Positions 7,706 through 16,164 of a stretch of 64,000 bases of DNA are shown here, piece by piece. The notes below the pieces were generated by a model, which was given only the letters and a program-made list of their open reading frames with translations, was not told the DNA's origin and ran no database searches. Each line of letters starts with the position of its first letter. Position 1 is the first letter of the stretch. This DNA comes from CBDBLK01 sp965243145 (GTDB taxonomy: Bacteria > Bdellovibrionota > Bacteriovoracia > Bacteriovoracales > Bacteriovoracaceae). The DNA lies in NCBI GenBank assembly GCA_965243145.1, contig CBDEUB010000002.1, positions 992,001 through 1,056,000 of the forward strand. Direction: 5' to 3'. The translations under genes were made by a program, and so were the position numbers.

Positions 7706-8602
7706 ATGAGTTTTTCACTAGAACTCATAGGCCTGCTGATCGCCATCCACCTCCTGGCCTTGGTGGGCCTTTATTTTTATCCCGAGTGCAAGCACCTCGG
7801 GCATCTGTGCACCCGCGGCCTCAATGCAGGCAAAAAGGGGGAGAATTTGTTGCGCGAAATATCCCTCAACTTTCCCGGCGTGGGCCAATTCCGCGCTCCC
7901 GACTGGAACGCCCGCCATCTCCAATACAAATTTTATCCTTCCATGGTCAAAGAATTGATAAGTCTCAACCAAAAGTGGGGCACACCCCTAAAAATTCCCT
8001 GGAGACAACTCAAAAGCGGCCTCTATCTCGACCTGCAATGGCACAAGCGCGCCCGCGCTATCGTCCACGAGGCACTCATGCAGCAGGGATTGATGAGCGG
8101 GTTTGTGTTGCTCTTTGCCCACTCCCTGGAAAATCTCAACCCCGAGTCCCCCTCTTCCATTCCGGGACTTGCCGCCTTCTATTTGGCGGGCATGGGCCTT
8201 TTGCTGGTAGTGGCCCAAATACTGGAACACAAATCCCTGGCGGAAGGACACCTTTTCTGGCGCGGCCTGATCCGCCTGGAAGTTTTTGTGCAGGCGCGAC
8301 TATCGGTGCGGGAAACCCTGGCCAAAAGCGGCCTGGCCAAGGCCCTTCAGGGTAGCGATAAGGCCTTTGATTTCATGCGAAGCGTACTTCACCAGGCCCT
8401 GGAATCCTGGCAAAAGCGGGGCCATCCCCTGGGGGAGACGATTGCGGATTTGCGCCAAGAATACGCCTTTGTGGCCGAACAAAAAATGCAACGCCTGCTC
8501 AAACAACTCAAGGGCCTGCAAATGGCCTGCGCCTTTGTCTTTATCCTGCCCTCATTCTTCTACTTAATCTCCGCCCAGATGGGCGGCCTTTTTGGGGAGT
8601 GA
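7706..8602 (+). CDS. Membrane protein resembling a TadB/TadC (type II secretion F-domain) platform protein
   Basis: 298 residues from the ATG at 7706, which has AGGGA upstream. Hydrophobic segments lie near residues 7-25, 130-145, 155-175 and at the C-terminus (AFVFILPSFFYLI). Between the third and fourth is a ~105-residue cytoplasmic helical region: VQARLSVRETLAKS, then QALESWQKRGHPLGETIADL. Its layout matches the GspF domain of TadB/TadC. Tad pilus genes lie at 12.4-16.9 kb, so it may be the missing inner-membrane platform. The similarity is structural, not strong in sequence. Confidence 0.5.
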   Translation: MSFSLELIGLLIAIHLLALVGLYFYPECKHLGHLCTRGLNAGKKGENLLREISLNFPGVGQFRAPDWNARHLQYKFYPSMVKELISLNQKWGTPLKIPWRQLKSGLYLDLQWHKRARAIVHEALMQQGLMSGFVLLFAHSLENLNPESPSSIPGLAAFYLAGMGLLLVVAQILEHKSLAEGHLFWRGLIRLEVFVQARLSVRETLAKSGLAKALQGSDKAFDFMRSVLHQALESWQKRGHPLGETIADLRQEYAFVAEQKMQRLLKQLKGLQMACAFVFILPSFFYLISAQMGGLFGE

Positions 8603-8730
8603 GGCCACTCATGTTGAACCATCGCATTATTTCAATTCCTTGGGAAACCTCCAGCGATAACTCGATGAGGAACTATGAATGTTGGGATGACTGACTCATA
8701 ACTTGACCAATCATTAAAAGATACTATTAT

Positions 8731-8754
8731 TAATATAACAAAAAAGTTATATTA
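8731..8754. promoter_or_regulatory. Inverted repeat upstream of HigBA, candidate operator
   Basis: TAATATAAC-A6-GTTATATTA is a perfect 9-bp inverted repeat, ending 26 bp before the toxin ATG at 8781. It is a likely binding site for the HigA-like repressor. The rest of 8603-8730 shows no gene. Confidence 0.4.
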
Positions 8755-8780
8755 TTTCATAGACTCACAAGAGAATTTTT

Positions 8781-9099
8781 ATGAATATTATTGTCATCAA
8801 TCAAGCTAAAAAAGAATTGCAGAAGGCCCCTGAAGAAATTCTAAGTAATGCCTTCATTCTTTAGAAAACTAGCTCAAGGGGAAAAACTTTTAATGCCGAT
8901 TTCTAGACCTCTCTCAAATATTGCGAAAGGTCTGCATGAATTGAGACTACCTTACAAAGATGGAATCTATCGAATATTCTATGTTATCAAAATTGGCGAC
9001 GCCATTTATGTTTTACATGGGATGAAGAAGAAAAACCAGCAGATAGATAAAAAAACAAGAGAACTACTTTTATCTCGCATAAGGGGTATAAAATTATGA
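8781..9099 (+). pseudogene. higB: HigB/Gp49-type toxin with a frameshift near its N-terminus
   Basis: From ATG 8781 the frame reads MNIIVINQAKKELQKAPEEIL and stops at 8862. The +1 frame, open from 8848, carries the rest: FFRKLAQGEKLLMPISRPL, then LHELRLPYKDGIYRIFY and VLHGMKKKNQQ. The two parts together are a normal Gp49/HigB RelE-fold RNase of ~105 residues. A single-base indel around 8840-8850 therefore splits the gene. Translation from ATG 8848 would give an 83-residue protein lacking the first helix, probably inactive. The stop overlaps higA by 4 bp. Confidence 0.65.
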
Positions 9100-9398
9100 A
9101 GAAAACAGAGAATTTTATCATTTACGAAAGTGCTGAAGAATTTGCTAAAGATATGGGCCTTTCCGATATAGAAATTACCCTTGCTAAAGAAAAGGCCAAA
9201 CTCATAAAAAAGTTAAAAGCTAAAAGACTTAAAAAGAACTTATCTCAAGAAGATTTAGCGAGAAGACTTGGCACTAAACAACCCTCCATTGCTCGAATGG
9301 AATCTGAATTAGTTGGCCAAGTCAGTATGGACTTTTTAATAAGAGTGGCCCTTGTCTTAGGAGTGTCCTATAGTATGAGAGTCAAAAAAGCGGCCTAG
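9096..9398 (+). CDS. higA: HigA-type XRE antitoxin
   Basis: 100 residues. The C-terminal half is a Cro/C1 helix-turn-helix: KNLSQEDLARRLGTKQPSIAR, then VALVLGVSY. The N-terminal ~45 residues (charged, helical) would bind the toxin. The ATG overlaps the HigB stop (ATGA), the usual HigBA order with the toxin first. It is intact although the toxin is frameshifted. It overlaps the convergent lipoprotein gene by 4 bp. Confidence 0.85.
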   Translation: MKKTENFIIYESAEEFAKDMGLSDIEITLAKEKAKLIKKLKAKRLKKNLSQEDLARRLGTKQPSIARMESELVGQVSMDFLIRVALVLGVSYSMRVKKAA

Positions 9399-9814
9399 TC
9401 CGCTCTCTTTAACTCTTGCGGACGGTAGAAAAAACACAATATCTCGCCACCCTCTCTGTTCGGAAACTTTTGACAATTTAGAGGAACCATACCAATTGCG
9501 ACCATCCTATCCATCGTTTTACCGGCCTCAAATTCAAGTTCGTCGCTTCTTTCCCCAAAGTGGAACTTATCCTCTCCACATCTAACGGATGTTGCAAACT
9601 TCTGGCCAACTACTCTTCTATAAGTTCTCGTAACACACGCCTTAGCATTACTAACAGAAGCAACCTGCCGCCCCACCAACGGACTCGGGGCCGGACTTGG
9701 AGCAGGATTTGGGGCCAGACTTGGAGACTGTGCTAACCCCCCTCTCTGCGTAGCACACCCCACTTGCAACAATCCTGCCGTCAAAATCGTCAATAGTGTT
9801 AAAAACTTGTGCAT
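9395..9814 (-). CDS. Small lipoprotein
   Basis: 139 residues from the ATG at 9814, which has GGGAGGAAG directly upstream. The signal sequence ends LLQVGC, a lipobox-like site with Cys20. A Pro/Ser/Ala linker repeating the pattern (S/N)PAP follows, then a ~85-residue domain with four cysteines. No family was recognised. A periplasmic or outer-membrane location is inferred from the lipobox. Confidence 0.65.
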   Translation of the reverse strand: MHKFLTLLTILTAGLLQVGCATQRGGLAQSPSLAPNPAPSPAPSPLVGRQVASVSNAKACVTRTYRRVVGQKFATSVRCGEDKFHFGERSDELEFEAGKTMDRMVAIGMVPLNCQKFPNREGGEILCFFYRPQELKRAD

Positions 9815-9984
9815 ATCTTCCTCCCTAAAGTTTGAGGCCCCCAAAGCGAAGCCTGTATTAAATATTATAAACTGGTCACGATAAAAAAAAAGCCTGTCGC
9901 GTCAAAGATTGGCCGGGCCAAACTTGCCCAAGGGCACGCAGAAAGGTAAATTTCGACTTTTAAAATGCACCAAGGGGGCCTTCG

Positions 9985-11661
9985 GTGAACGACAAGCGCA
10001 TTATCTATTCCATGGAGGGGGTGGGCAAAGTCCATGGCCAAAAGCATGTCCTGCGGGACATCAACCTCTCTTACTATTACGGGGCCAAAATCGGGGTTTT
10101 GGGCCTCAACGGTGCCGGCAAGTCCACCCTCTTAAAAATCATGGCGGGAGTGGACAATGATCACTTGGGAAAAACCCACCTGAGCAAGGGCCTCACGGTG
10201 GGGTATCTGGAACAGGAACCCCAACTTGCCCCCGATAAAAGCGTGCGCGAAACCGTCGCCGCAGGCATGCAAGAAGTGGTCGACCTGTTGGAACGGTTCA
10301 ACGCCATTTCCGAGCGCTTTGCCGAACCCATGGGCGATGCAGAAATGGAAGAATTGCTGGGCCAACAGGCCAAGCTGCAAGACCAACTCGACGCCCTGGA
10401 TGCCTGGGACTTGGACAGTCACCTGGACTTGGCCATGGAAGCGCTCAACTGTCCCCCTGCCGATCAAAAGTGCGGGACGCTGTCGGGAGGAGAAAAGCGC
10501 CGCGTGGCCCTGTGCCGCCTGCTGTTGAACGAACCCGACATTTTGTTGCTCGACGAACCCACTAACCACCTGGATGCCGAAACCGTCTACTGGTTGGAAC
10601 GCCACCTGCAAAACTATCAGGGCACTGTCATCGCCGTCACCCACGACCGCTACTTTTTGGACAATGTGGCAGGCTGGATTTTGGAACTCGACCGCGGCCG
10701 GGGCATCCCCTTTCAGGGAAACTACACCGCCTGGCTCGCGGCCAAGGCCAAGCGCCTGGCCCAGGAGGAAAAACAGGAATCCAAGCGGCAAAAATCCCTC
10801 AAGGAAGAACTGGAGTGGATTCGCTCTAACCCTAAGGCCCGACAGGCCAAATCCAAGGCGCGCATCCGGGACTACCAAAAGCGAGTGGCCGAATCCAAAG
10901 AGCGCTATTCGGAAACCAACGAAATCTACATCCCCCCAGGCCCCAGACTGGGCGATATGGTGGTGGAAGCACAAGGTGTGGCCAAAGGATTCGGCGAGAA
11001 ACAACTCTACCAAAACCTCAATTTCAAACTCCCCGCCGGCGGCATCGTCGGGGTGATCGGCCCCAACGGTGCCGGCAAGACCACACTCTTTAAAATGATA
11101 GTGGGAACAGAAAGTCCCGACAGTGGCAGCTTTAAACTGGGCGAGACCGTCAAACTCGCCTATGTCGATCAAAACCGGGCACTCGACCCCGATCAAGACA
11201 TTGTAGCGGCAGTTTCCGGCGGCAATGAACACATCGATTTGGGCGGACGCAGTGTGCACGCCCGCGCCTATATCGGCAAATTTAATTTCACTGGCGACGA
11301 TCAAAAGAAAAAAGTTTCCGAACTCTCCGGCGGCGAGAGAAACCGGGTGCACTTGGCCTGCGTTCTCAAAGAAGGGGGCAACCTCCTGTTACTCGACGAA
11401 CCCACCAACGACCTGGATGTCAACACTTTGCGCGCTCTGGAAAAAGCGCTGATCGACTTTGCCGGCTGTGCAGTCATCATCTCCCACGACCGCTACTTCC
11501 TGGATCGCATCGCCACCCACATTTTGGCCTTTGAGGGCGATCAGCAAGTGGTGTGGTTTGACGGCAACTTTTCCGAATACGAAGAAGACAAGCGGCGGCG
11601 GTTGGGCGACCAGGCCTTTGAGGCCAAGCGCCTCGCCTACAAAAAACTCAAGCGGAACTGA
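9985..11661 (+). CDS. ettA: Energy-dependent translational throttle protein EttA (ABC-F)
   Basis: 558 residues, the size of EttA, an ABC-F ATPase that binds the ribosomal E site and gates entry into elongation according to ADP/ATP. Two ATPase domains are complete: Walker A LNGAGKST and PNGAGKTT, signatures LSGGEKRR and LSGGERNR, Walker B LLLDEPTNHLD and LLLDEPTNDLD. The linker between them is basic, carrying the P-site tRNA-interaction motif region (SNPKARQAKSKARI). GTG start at 9985 with AAGGGGG upstream. Confidence 0.95.
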   Translation: MNDKRIIYSMEGVGKVHGQKHVLRDINLSYYYGAKIGVLGLNGAGKSTLLKIMAGVDNDHLGKTHLSKGLTVGYLEQEPQLAPDKSVRETVAAGMQEVVDLLERFNAISERFAEPMGDAEMEELLGQQAKLQDQLDALDAWDLDSHLDLAMEALNCPPADQKCGTLSGGEKRRVALCRLLLNEPDILLLDEPTNHLDAETVYWLERHLQNYQGTVIAVTHDRYFLDNVAGWILELDRGRGIPFQGNYTAWLAAKAKRLAQEEKQESKRQKSLKEELEWIRSNPKARQAKSKARIRDYQKRVAESKERYSETNEIYIPPGPRLGDMVVEAQGVAKGFGEKQLYQNLNFKLPAGGIVGVIGPNGAGKTTLFKMIVGTESPDSGSFKLGETVKLAYVDQNRALDPDQDIVAAVSGGNEHIDLGGRSVHARAYIGKFNFTGDDQKKKVSELSGGERNRVHLACVLKEGGNLLLLDEPTNDLDVNTLRALEKALIDFAGCAVIISHDRYFLDRIATHILAFEGDQQVVWFDGNFSEYEEDKRRRLGDQAFEAKRLAYKKLKRN

Positions 11662-11704
11662 AGTGGAAAACGGAAATCCCAGGCCTTTTGAGAAGTTCTT
11701 AGGG

Positions 11705-12424
11705 ATGGATGGCAACAACGAGGACGAAATTCCCGACTCCAATGCCGATTGGAGTTTTGCCGGAAAAACCCCCCAGCATTTTGATCGGCATGTCGAAAAG
11801 TCGATACCCTTCTACAGCGAAGGCCACGACTTGGTGGCCAAATTGAGCGATTATTTTGTGCAAGAGACTTCCACTTGTTACGAGTTGGGAACCTCCACTG
11901 GCACGCTAGTCAGTTTTTTGGCCAAACGCCACCAACACCGCCCGCGCGTGCGCTGGGTAGGCATTGATTGCGTCGAATCCATGGTCTCCAAAGCGCGCCA
12001 AAAACTCTCTCCCGAATTGGAAACCGTCTCCTTTATCCGCGACGATGTGGGCACTTTTCCCTATCAAAAATCGGACTTTATGGTGTCCTACTACTGTATT
12101 CAATTTATTCCTCCCCGCCAAAGGCAGGAACTCTTGGCCCGCATTTACCAATCCCTCAACTGGGGCGGGGCCTTCGTCATGTTTGAAAAAGTGCGCGCCG
12201 CCGACGCCCGCTTTCAAGACTATATGACGGGAATTTATACCGATTACAAACTCGACCAAGGCCATTCGGCAGAAGATATTATCGCCAAATCGAGAAGTCT
12301 CAAGCGGGTGCTGGAACCCTTTTCCACGAAAGCAAATCTCGACCTTTTGAAGCGCGCCGGGTTCGTCGATACCATGAGCGTGATGAAGTATGCCTGCTTT
12401 GAAGGTTTCCTGGCGATCAAATAG
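11705..12424 (+). CDS. CmoA-like carboxy-S-adenosylmethionine synthase
   Basis: 239 residues from the ATG at 11705; a GTG at 11663 just after ettA is an alternative start. CmoA converts SAM plus prephenate to carboxy-SAM for wobble-uridine modification of tRNA. The N-terminal DWSF and RHVEKSIPFYSEGHDLV, motif I YELGTSTGTL, and IQFIPPRQRQELLARIYQSL followed by NWGGAFVMFEK follow the CmoA pattern. CmoB was not seen in the window. A related class I methyltransferase is the alternative. Confidence 0.7.
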   Translation: MDGNNEDEIPDSNADWSFAGKTPQHFDRHVEKSIPFYSEGHDLVAKLSDYFVQETSTCYELGTSTGTLVSFLAKRHQHRPRVRWVGIDCVESMVSKARQKLSPELETVSFIRDDVGTFPYQKSDFMVSYYCIQFIPPRQRQELLARIYQSLNWGGAFVMFEKVRAADARFQDYMTGIYTDYKLDQGHSAEDIIAKSRSLKRVLEPFSTKANLDLLKRAGFVDTMSVMKYACFEGFLAIK

Positions 12425-12445
12425 CAAGTGTCCACACTTCAGGCC
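12425..12445 (-). repeat. Solitary repeat end between convergent genes
   Basis: AAGTGTCCACACTTCAGGCC fills the gap between the CmoA-like stop and the CpaF-like stop. CACACTTCAGGCC is identical to the left end of the 194-bp repeats, and AAGTGT-CC-ACACTT is a perfect palindrome. Confidence 0.45.
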
Positions 12446-13540
12446 TTACAGAATCTGTCTATAATAGGGCGTATCCCCCTCACTGCCCAAAACCTCAATA
12501 ACTTCCACTACTCGCTTGGACTCAAAAAAGGCGATATGGTCGATGCCTTGGCAAATAATCTTTAAAACCTGGGCGAAGTCCAGGCCCTTATGGGGCGAGT
12601 AAATTTGAAACAACAAACCCAGGCGGGTGAGAGCATCCACCGCCGAATTGGCGTGCACACTGGCCATCAGTCCCTTGTGTCCAGTATTGCAGGCCAAGAG
12701 AAAGGGCACCACTTCGCCGGAGCGAATTTCACCAATGATCAGGCGATCGGGTTTCATGCGCAAGGCATAGGCACAATACTGCTCCAATGATTTGGCCTCT
12801 TCCTCTCCCGCCAGCAAGTGGGTCGTGCCATGGCCATCGCCCAAGAGTTCGTGAGTGTCCTCTAAAATAATGAGGTGTTCAGAGCGATCGATGGCGTCCG
12901 TGAGGGCGTTTAAAAAAGTAGTCTTGCCAGAACCCGTCGGCCCCACTATGAGCACATTTTTCTTTTGTTTCAGACTTTCACAAAAAAAATCCATCGCCCG
13001 TTCATTCATTCCAAAATCTTCCAGCGAAAAGGTACGGGGGCGCAAAGCGCGAAAAAAGGCCTTGGAATTTTTGCCCGGGGTGAGGCAGGCGTGGCACAAA
13101 GTCACGCGGTAGGTTTGGCCAAATATTTTGGCCTGAAAACTGCAAAATGGACTGGTGTAATTCCAAGTTTGGTGGTGCTTTTGGGCAAAAACCTCCAGCG
13201 CCATTTGAAAATCATCCTCCGACAAATGCTCTATTTGGCCATACTCCCTGCTCTGCGCCTGAATTTGAAAAACTTGCGAAGAATGCAAAATCAATTCCTG
13301 AAGCCGGGGATGGGCCAAAGGCCGCTGTAAAAACTTGAGGTGATAAATGTCCTCCAACCAGGCCAAAACCTCACTGGCCAGAATACAATGGGGAGGCAGG
13401 CCGGTTTGCTCCAAAGCACTCAAACACAATGCTTGCAAGTCGATATTCTCTCCCCGTTTAACGGCATCTCCAAAAAAATTCCTGGCCTTCTCCATAACTG
13501 GCCCCCGGTAGGCGGCAAAGTCGTAGGCCACTTCAGTCAT
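12446..13540 (-). CDS. cpaF: CpaF/TadA-type secretion ATPase
   Basis: 364 residues. Hexameric ATPase that powers Tad/Flp pilus assembly. Walker A is GPTGSGKTT at ~200-208, the Asp box is IILEDTHEL, Walker B region is RMKPDRLIIGEIRSGE and the His box is GLMASVHANSA. The N-terminal ~170 residues form the usual CpaF N-domain. It is shorter than many CpaF proteins, which have ~430-480. Last gene of a leftward tad operon; its start overlaps the secretin end by 8 bp. Confidence 0.88.
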   Translation of the reverse strand: MTEVAYDFAAYRGPVMEKARNFFGDAVKRGENIDLQALCLSALEQTGLPPHCILASEVLAWLEDIYHLKFLQRPLAHPRLQELILHSSQVFQIQAQSREYGQIEHLSEDDFQMALEVFAQKHHQTWNYTSPFCSFQAKIFGQTYRVTLCHACLTPGKNSKAFFRALRPRTFSLEDFGMNERAMDFFCESLKQKKNVLIVGPTGSGKTTFLNALTDAIDRSEHLIILEDTHELLGDGHGTTHLLAGEEEAKSLEQYCAYALRMKPDRLIIGEIRSGEVVPFLLACNTGHKGLMASVHANSAVDALTRLGLLFQIYSPHKGLDFAQVLKIICQGIDHIAFFESKRVVEVIEVLGSEGDTPYYRQIL

Positions 13541-15101
13541 GTATTTTATCCAAGGTTAAGATGGCCACAATTTTTTTGTAACTTTGCCGTTTATCGCGGG
13601 AACTCAACAAACTTCTGAGCACCGGAATTTTAGCGATCAGGGGAAGTGCACTGTGCTGAGTGCCCAAAGCGCGATGGCCAATTTCAAACAATTGAAAAGG
13701 CCGTCCCGGTGTCACCAAGACCTGGGAGGATTCCCGACTGCCCGAGATATTGCCCTCGGGAGAGGGATAGGTCAATTCCGCCCGGTATTGCAACAAAACT
13801 TTAGGCCCCTTGGAAACCGCTTCCACTTCAATTTTCAGGCCTGCAAATTTCCAATTTAAAACCACCTCTTCATCTTTCTTGGATTGGAAGGGGATGTCCG
13901 AACCGATGCTAATTTTGCCCTTTTTCCCTGGCCAAACTACTAACTGCGGTTCCGCCAAAGTTGAGGCGTGGGTGGACTGTTGGTTAAAAAGTGCCTCGTT
14001 TTGCTTGATGAAGAAGGCCGGGCCGCGGTCAAAAATAGCTTCCAAACGCCCCTTGAGCAAATCCAACCCCAATTGGACGGACTGCCCGCCAAATTTTTCA
14101 AACTGAAAGAGCACCATTTTAATGTTGAATTGTTCATGGGGATGGGAGGCCACCGGCAACCAGCGAATTAGGCCCTTGGCCTCCAACTGCCGCTTTAAAT
14201 CCGAGGGCAATTTCAAAAGGCCGTTGTGGTGACATTCCAAAAAAACATCCTGAAAGGTGCAATTCAAATCGTCCCGATAAGATTTTAGGGACAAATAAAA
14301 AACTTCGGCCTGGATTTTCTTTTTCAGTTGAGCATCCAATTGAAGATTGCCGGTTTCCCACAAAAAGACTCCGCTCTTTTTGGAAGACTCGGCGTAGGCC
14401 TTGCGAAATAATTTTGCGAAAGAAAGGTACTGGGTATAATCCCTAAGCTGGCCTTTGAGTTTGAGTTCTCCGGCCACATAGTCGGCGGAAATACCCAGTG
14501 GCGAAAGCATGGGCGGCCACTTGGCCCAGGCCAGTTGCTGGCGCTTGCTCACCACGATGACTTGGTAGAGGACGGGAGGGCCACCCGCCGTCCAAACCAA
14601 GAGGTCGCTACTCCCCAATTTCACCCCCTTGAGTACCAGTTGGGAGGGGCCTTGTTTGGCCCAAACCCGCAAGACCTCCTTGTTCCCCACCGTATATTTT
14701 GCGATCTTGGGCAGGGCGATTTCTCTGACTTCGCCCCTCCCTAAAATCAAGGGTTTGCGCTCGGGAGAGGCCACCGCGGAGGCATCGCCCCCCCAAACAG
14801 GGCCACTACCAAGGCCCCACGCCAAGAGCAAAAAGAGACCCGATAAGGCCTTTTTGACCTTCTGGATAATTTGCGGTAGGAAAGAGTCTATTGCGCCTGC
14901 CAAAGGAGGCCGCAAAAAAAAGGGCCTATAACAAAGGAGTCGAGAGATGGTTTCGAGAACCCGCGTCACCCGCAACCGCAGGGCCAACAAAAAGGTCAAA
15001 TTGGGCAAAAAGCGCAAGGCCCAAAATAACAATAAAGGGAGCACGCCCAAATTTGCTATCCATCCCGAATCGGGGACAGAAAAACAGTAGTTCAGTCTCA
15101 C
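13533..15101 (-). CDS. cpaC: CpaC/RcpA-type secretin of the Tad pilus
   Basis: Outer-membrane pore for Flp pili. The typical N-domain is visible (LGRGEVREIALPKIAKYTVG, then GVKLGSSDLLVW). So is the C-terminal secretin pattern (LPLIAKIPVLRSLLSSRDKR). The chosen start is GTG at 15101, with GGGGGAG upstream and a GTGA overlap with the preceding gene. It gives an odd ~100-residue Leu/Arg-rich extension before a recognisable signal peptide (ALSGLFLLLAWGLGSGPVWG). A start near 14870 would put that peptide first, but no ATG, GTG or TTG stands there. Confidence 0.75.
   Translation of the reverse strand: MRLNYCFSVPDSGWIANLGVLPLLLFWALRFLPNLTFLLALRLRVTRVLETISRLLCYRPFFLRPPLAGAIDSFLPQIIQKVKKALSGLFLLLAWGLGSGPVWGGDASAVASPERKPLILGRGEVREIALPKIAKYTVGNKEVLRVWAKQGPSQLVLKGVKLGSSDLLVWTAGGPPVLYQVIVVSKRQQLAWAKWPPMLSPLGISADYVAGELKLKGQLRDYTQYLSFAKLFRKAYAESSKKSGVFLWETGNLQLDAQLKKKIQAEVFYLSLKSYRDDLNCTFQDVFLECHHNGLLKLPSDLKRQLEAKGLIRWLPVASHPHEQFNIKMVLFQFEKFGGQSVQLGLDLLKGRLEAIFDRGPAFFIKQNEALFNQQSTHASTLAEPQLVVWPGKKGKISIGSDIPFQSKKDEEVVLNWKFAGLKIEVEAVSKGPKVLLQYRAELTYPSPEGNISGSRESSQVLVTPGRPFQLFEIGHRALGTQHSALPLIAKIPVLRSLLSSRDKRQSYKKIVAILTLDKIHD
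14947..15090 (+). CDS. Small strongly basic protein (47 aa), antisense to the secretin N-terminus
   Basis: 47 residues from the ATG at 14947, preceded by AAAGGAG at 7-base spacing and a TATAAC about 18 bases upstream of the ATG. Rich in Lys/Arg (SRTRVTRNRRANKKVKLGKK) and probably nucleic-acid binding. It reads through the antisense of the doubtful N-terminal extension of cpaC, so one of the two is probably not real. The strong ribosome site favours this gene. Confidence 0.4.
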   Translation: MVSRTRVTRNRRANKKVKLGKKRKAQNNNKGSTPKFAIHPESGTEKQ

Positions 15102-15418
15102 AAGTTCTCCCCCCCTTTGACCGGTGTCACACGAATGATTTTTCCCAAAGTCTTGCGCAAGATTTGGGGGCGACTCTGCACCACTTGTACCCTCCCTTGG
15201 TGAAGACAAATTTGCAGCAGTGGCCGGCCCAAAACCTCACACGGCCGGGGCACTTTTTTCCAAGTGAGGTATTTCCTGGGAAGTTGTAAATCTTCGGCAA
15301 TAATCTTTTCCACCTGGGCCTTAAAGGCGGAATCGCGGCGATAAGTGATCACCACCAACTCCCGGGCCTGAATATGGGCCATCCCGACAACCGCCAAAAA
15401 GCTAAAAATCCACTTCAT
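15098..15418 (-). CDS. Small exported protein of the tad locus
   Basis: 106 residues with a signal peptide (MKWIFSFLAVVGMAHIQA). The mature part is basic (RELVVITYRRDSAFKAQVEK...) with two Cys residues. It overlaps the CpaB-like gene upstream by 17 bp and the secretin GTG downstream by 4 bp, so it is part of the pilus operon. No family was recognised; a periplasmic accessory role is inferred from position only. Confidence 0.65.
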   Translation of the reverse strand: MKWIFSFLAVVGMAHIQARELVVITYRRDSAFKAQVEKIIAEDLQLPRKYLTWKKVPRPCEVLGRPLLQICLHQGRVQVVQSRPQILRKTLGKIIRVTPVKGGENL

Positions 15419-15905
15419 AAATGCGCCTCCTCTCTTTCGAGTTTAAGGGGCCATCCTCCCGGGAATGATCCCGGGGTGTGGCCACAATCCCCTCCCGTTG
15501 CCACTTTAAAAGAGGGGTGAGTTTCAAACTGGGAATCTCCAGCGTGAGAAGTTGCCTTTCTCCACCCTCGGCCACTCCCCTGACTTGGTGAAGACGGGCA
15601 TGGGATAAAAAATCCCCGCTTTCACTAAACAAAGACACCGCCACTTTGTGGCCAGAAAAATGCTCCAACCAAGATTGGCCCAGCACTTGAATCAGAATGT
15701 GGCCCTCGCGCACCAAGGGCATCATTTTTTGCGGCGGGGGCCTTTCTGGGAAAAAGAGTAAAAAGCTCAATCCATGGGAGGCCACCAACACTATCAACAA
15801 GCGCACGATTTCCTTCCGACGCCATTCTTTCCTCAATTCCTCGGGAGAAACCCAGTCCCTTTTTTCCGCCGCAGGCGGCATTTCAGCAGGATTATTGAAT
15901 GGCAT
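15402..15905 (-). CDS. cpaB: CpaB/RcpC-like pilus assembly protein
   Basis: 167 residues from the ATG at 15905 (AAAGG upstream), which overlaps the preceding stop by 14 bp. One N-terminal membrane span (IVRLLIVLVASHGLSFLLFF). The periplasmic part ends RQLLTLEIPSLKLTPLLKWQ then REGIVATPRD, which follows the CpaB/RcpC pattern of a beta segment followed by a G-x-(4-5)-R ending. It lies directly upstream of a small gene and the secretin, as in many tad loci. It is shorter than typical CpaB (~230-300) and the match is weak, so the name is tentative. Confidence 0.5.
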   Translation of the reverse strand: MPFNNPAEMPPAAEKRDWVSPEELRKEWRRKEIVRLLIVLVASHGLSFLLFFPERPPPQKMMPLVREGHILIQVLGQSWLEHFSGHKVAVSLFSESGDFLSHARLHQVRGVAEGGERQLLTLEIPSLKLTPLLKWQREGIVATPRDHSREDGPLNSKERRRIYEVDF

Positions 15906-16164
15906 GCCATTGCCTTTCAAATTTTTTGATTTCCCGTTGCATGCGTTGGTGTGACTCATTTAATCCCCGCATCACCACGACGAAGAGGGAGAAAAAGATT
16001 CCACTCCAGACCAACGCCTCAACCAAAACGCCACCCCGTTCCGGGCCAGCTTTTTTTCCCGGTAATGCACCCGAGGAAGGGAGGCCAAGTACTGGGGCGA
16101 CCGGAAATGGGCCTCCAATTGAAAAGGGTACAAACTCCGCCTTTGCCGGACGATCATTTTCCAC
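15892..16164 (-). CDS. TadE-like minor pseudopilin (start uncertain)
   Basis: The C-terminal part is convincing: ERGGVLVEALVWSGIFFSLF resembles the TadE/TadG leader-plus-membrane segment (RRGAVAVEFAL...), followed by a charged helix to AIQ. No good start lies close upstream in this frame. The GTG at 16164 is the nearest standard codon and overlaps the preceding pseudopilin gene heavily. Either a rare start near 16050 is used or a frameshift joins it to the upstream gene. It overlaps the CpaB-like start by 14 bp. Confidence 0.45.
   Translation of the reverse strand: MENDRPAKAEFVPFSIGGPFPVAPVLGLPSSGALPGKKAGPERGGVLVEALVWSGIFFSLFVVVMRGLNESHQRMQREIKKFERQWHAIQ

Noticed and set aside
10132..11352. 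A 406-codon frame antisense to ettA
   Set aside because: A shadow of a well-conserved gene; low-complexity His/Phe/Gly composition and no ribosome site.
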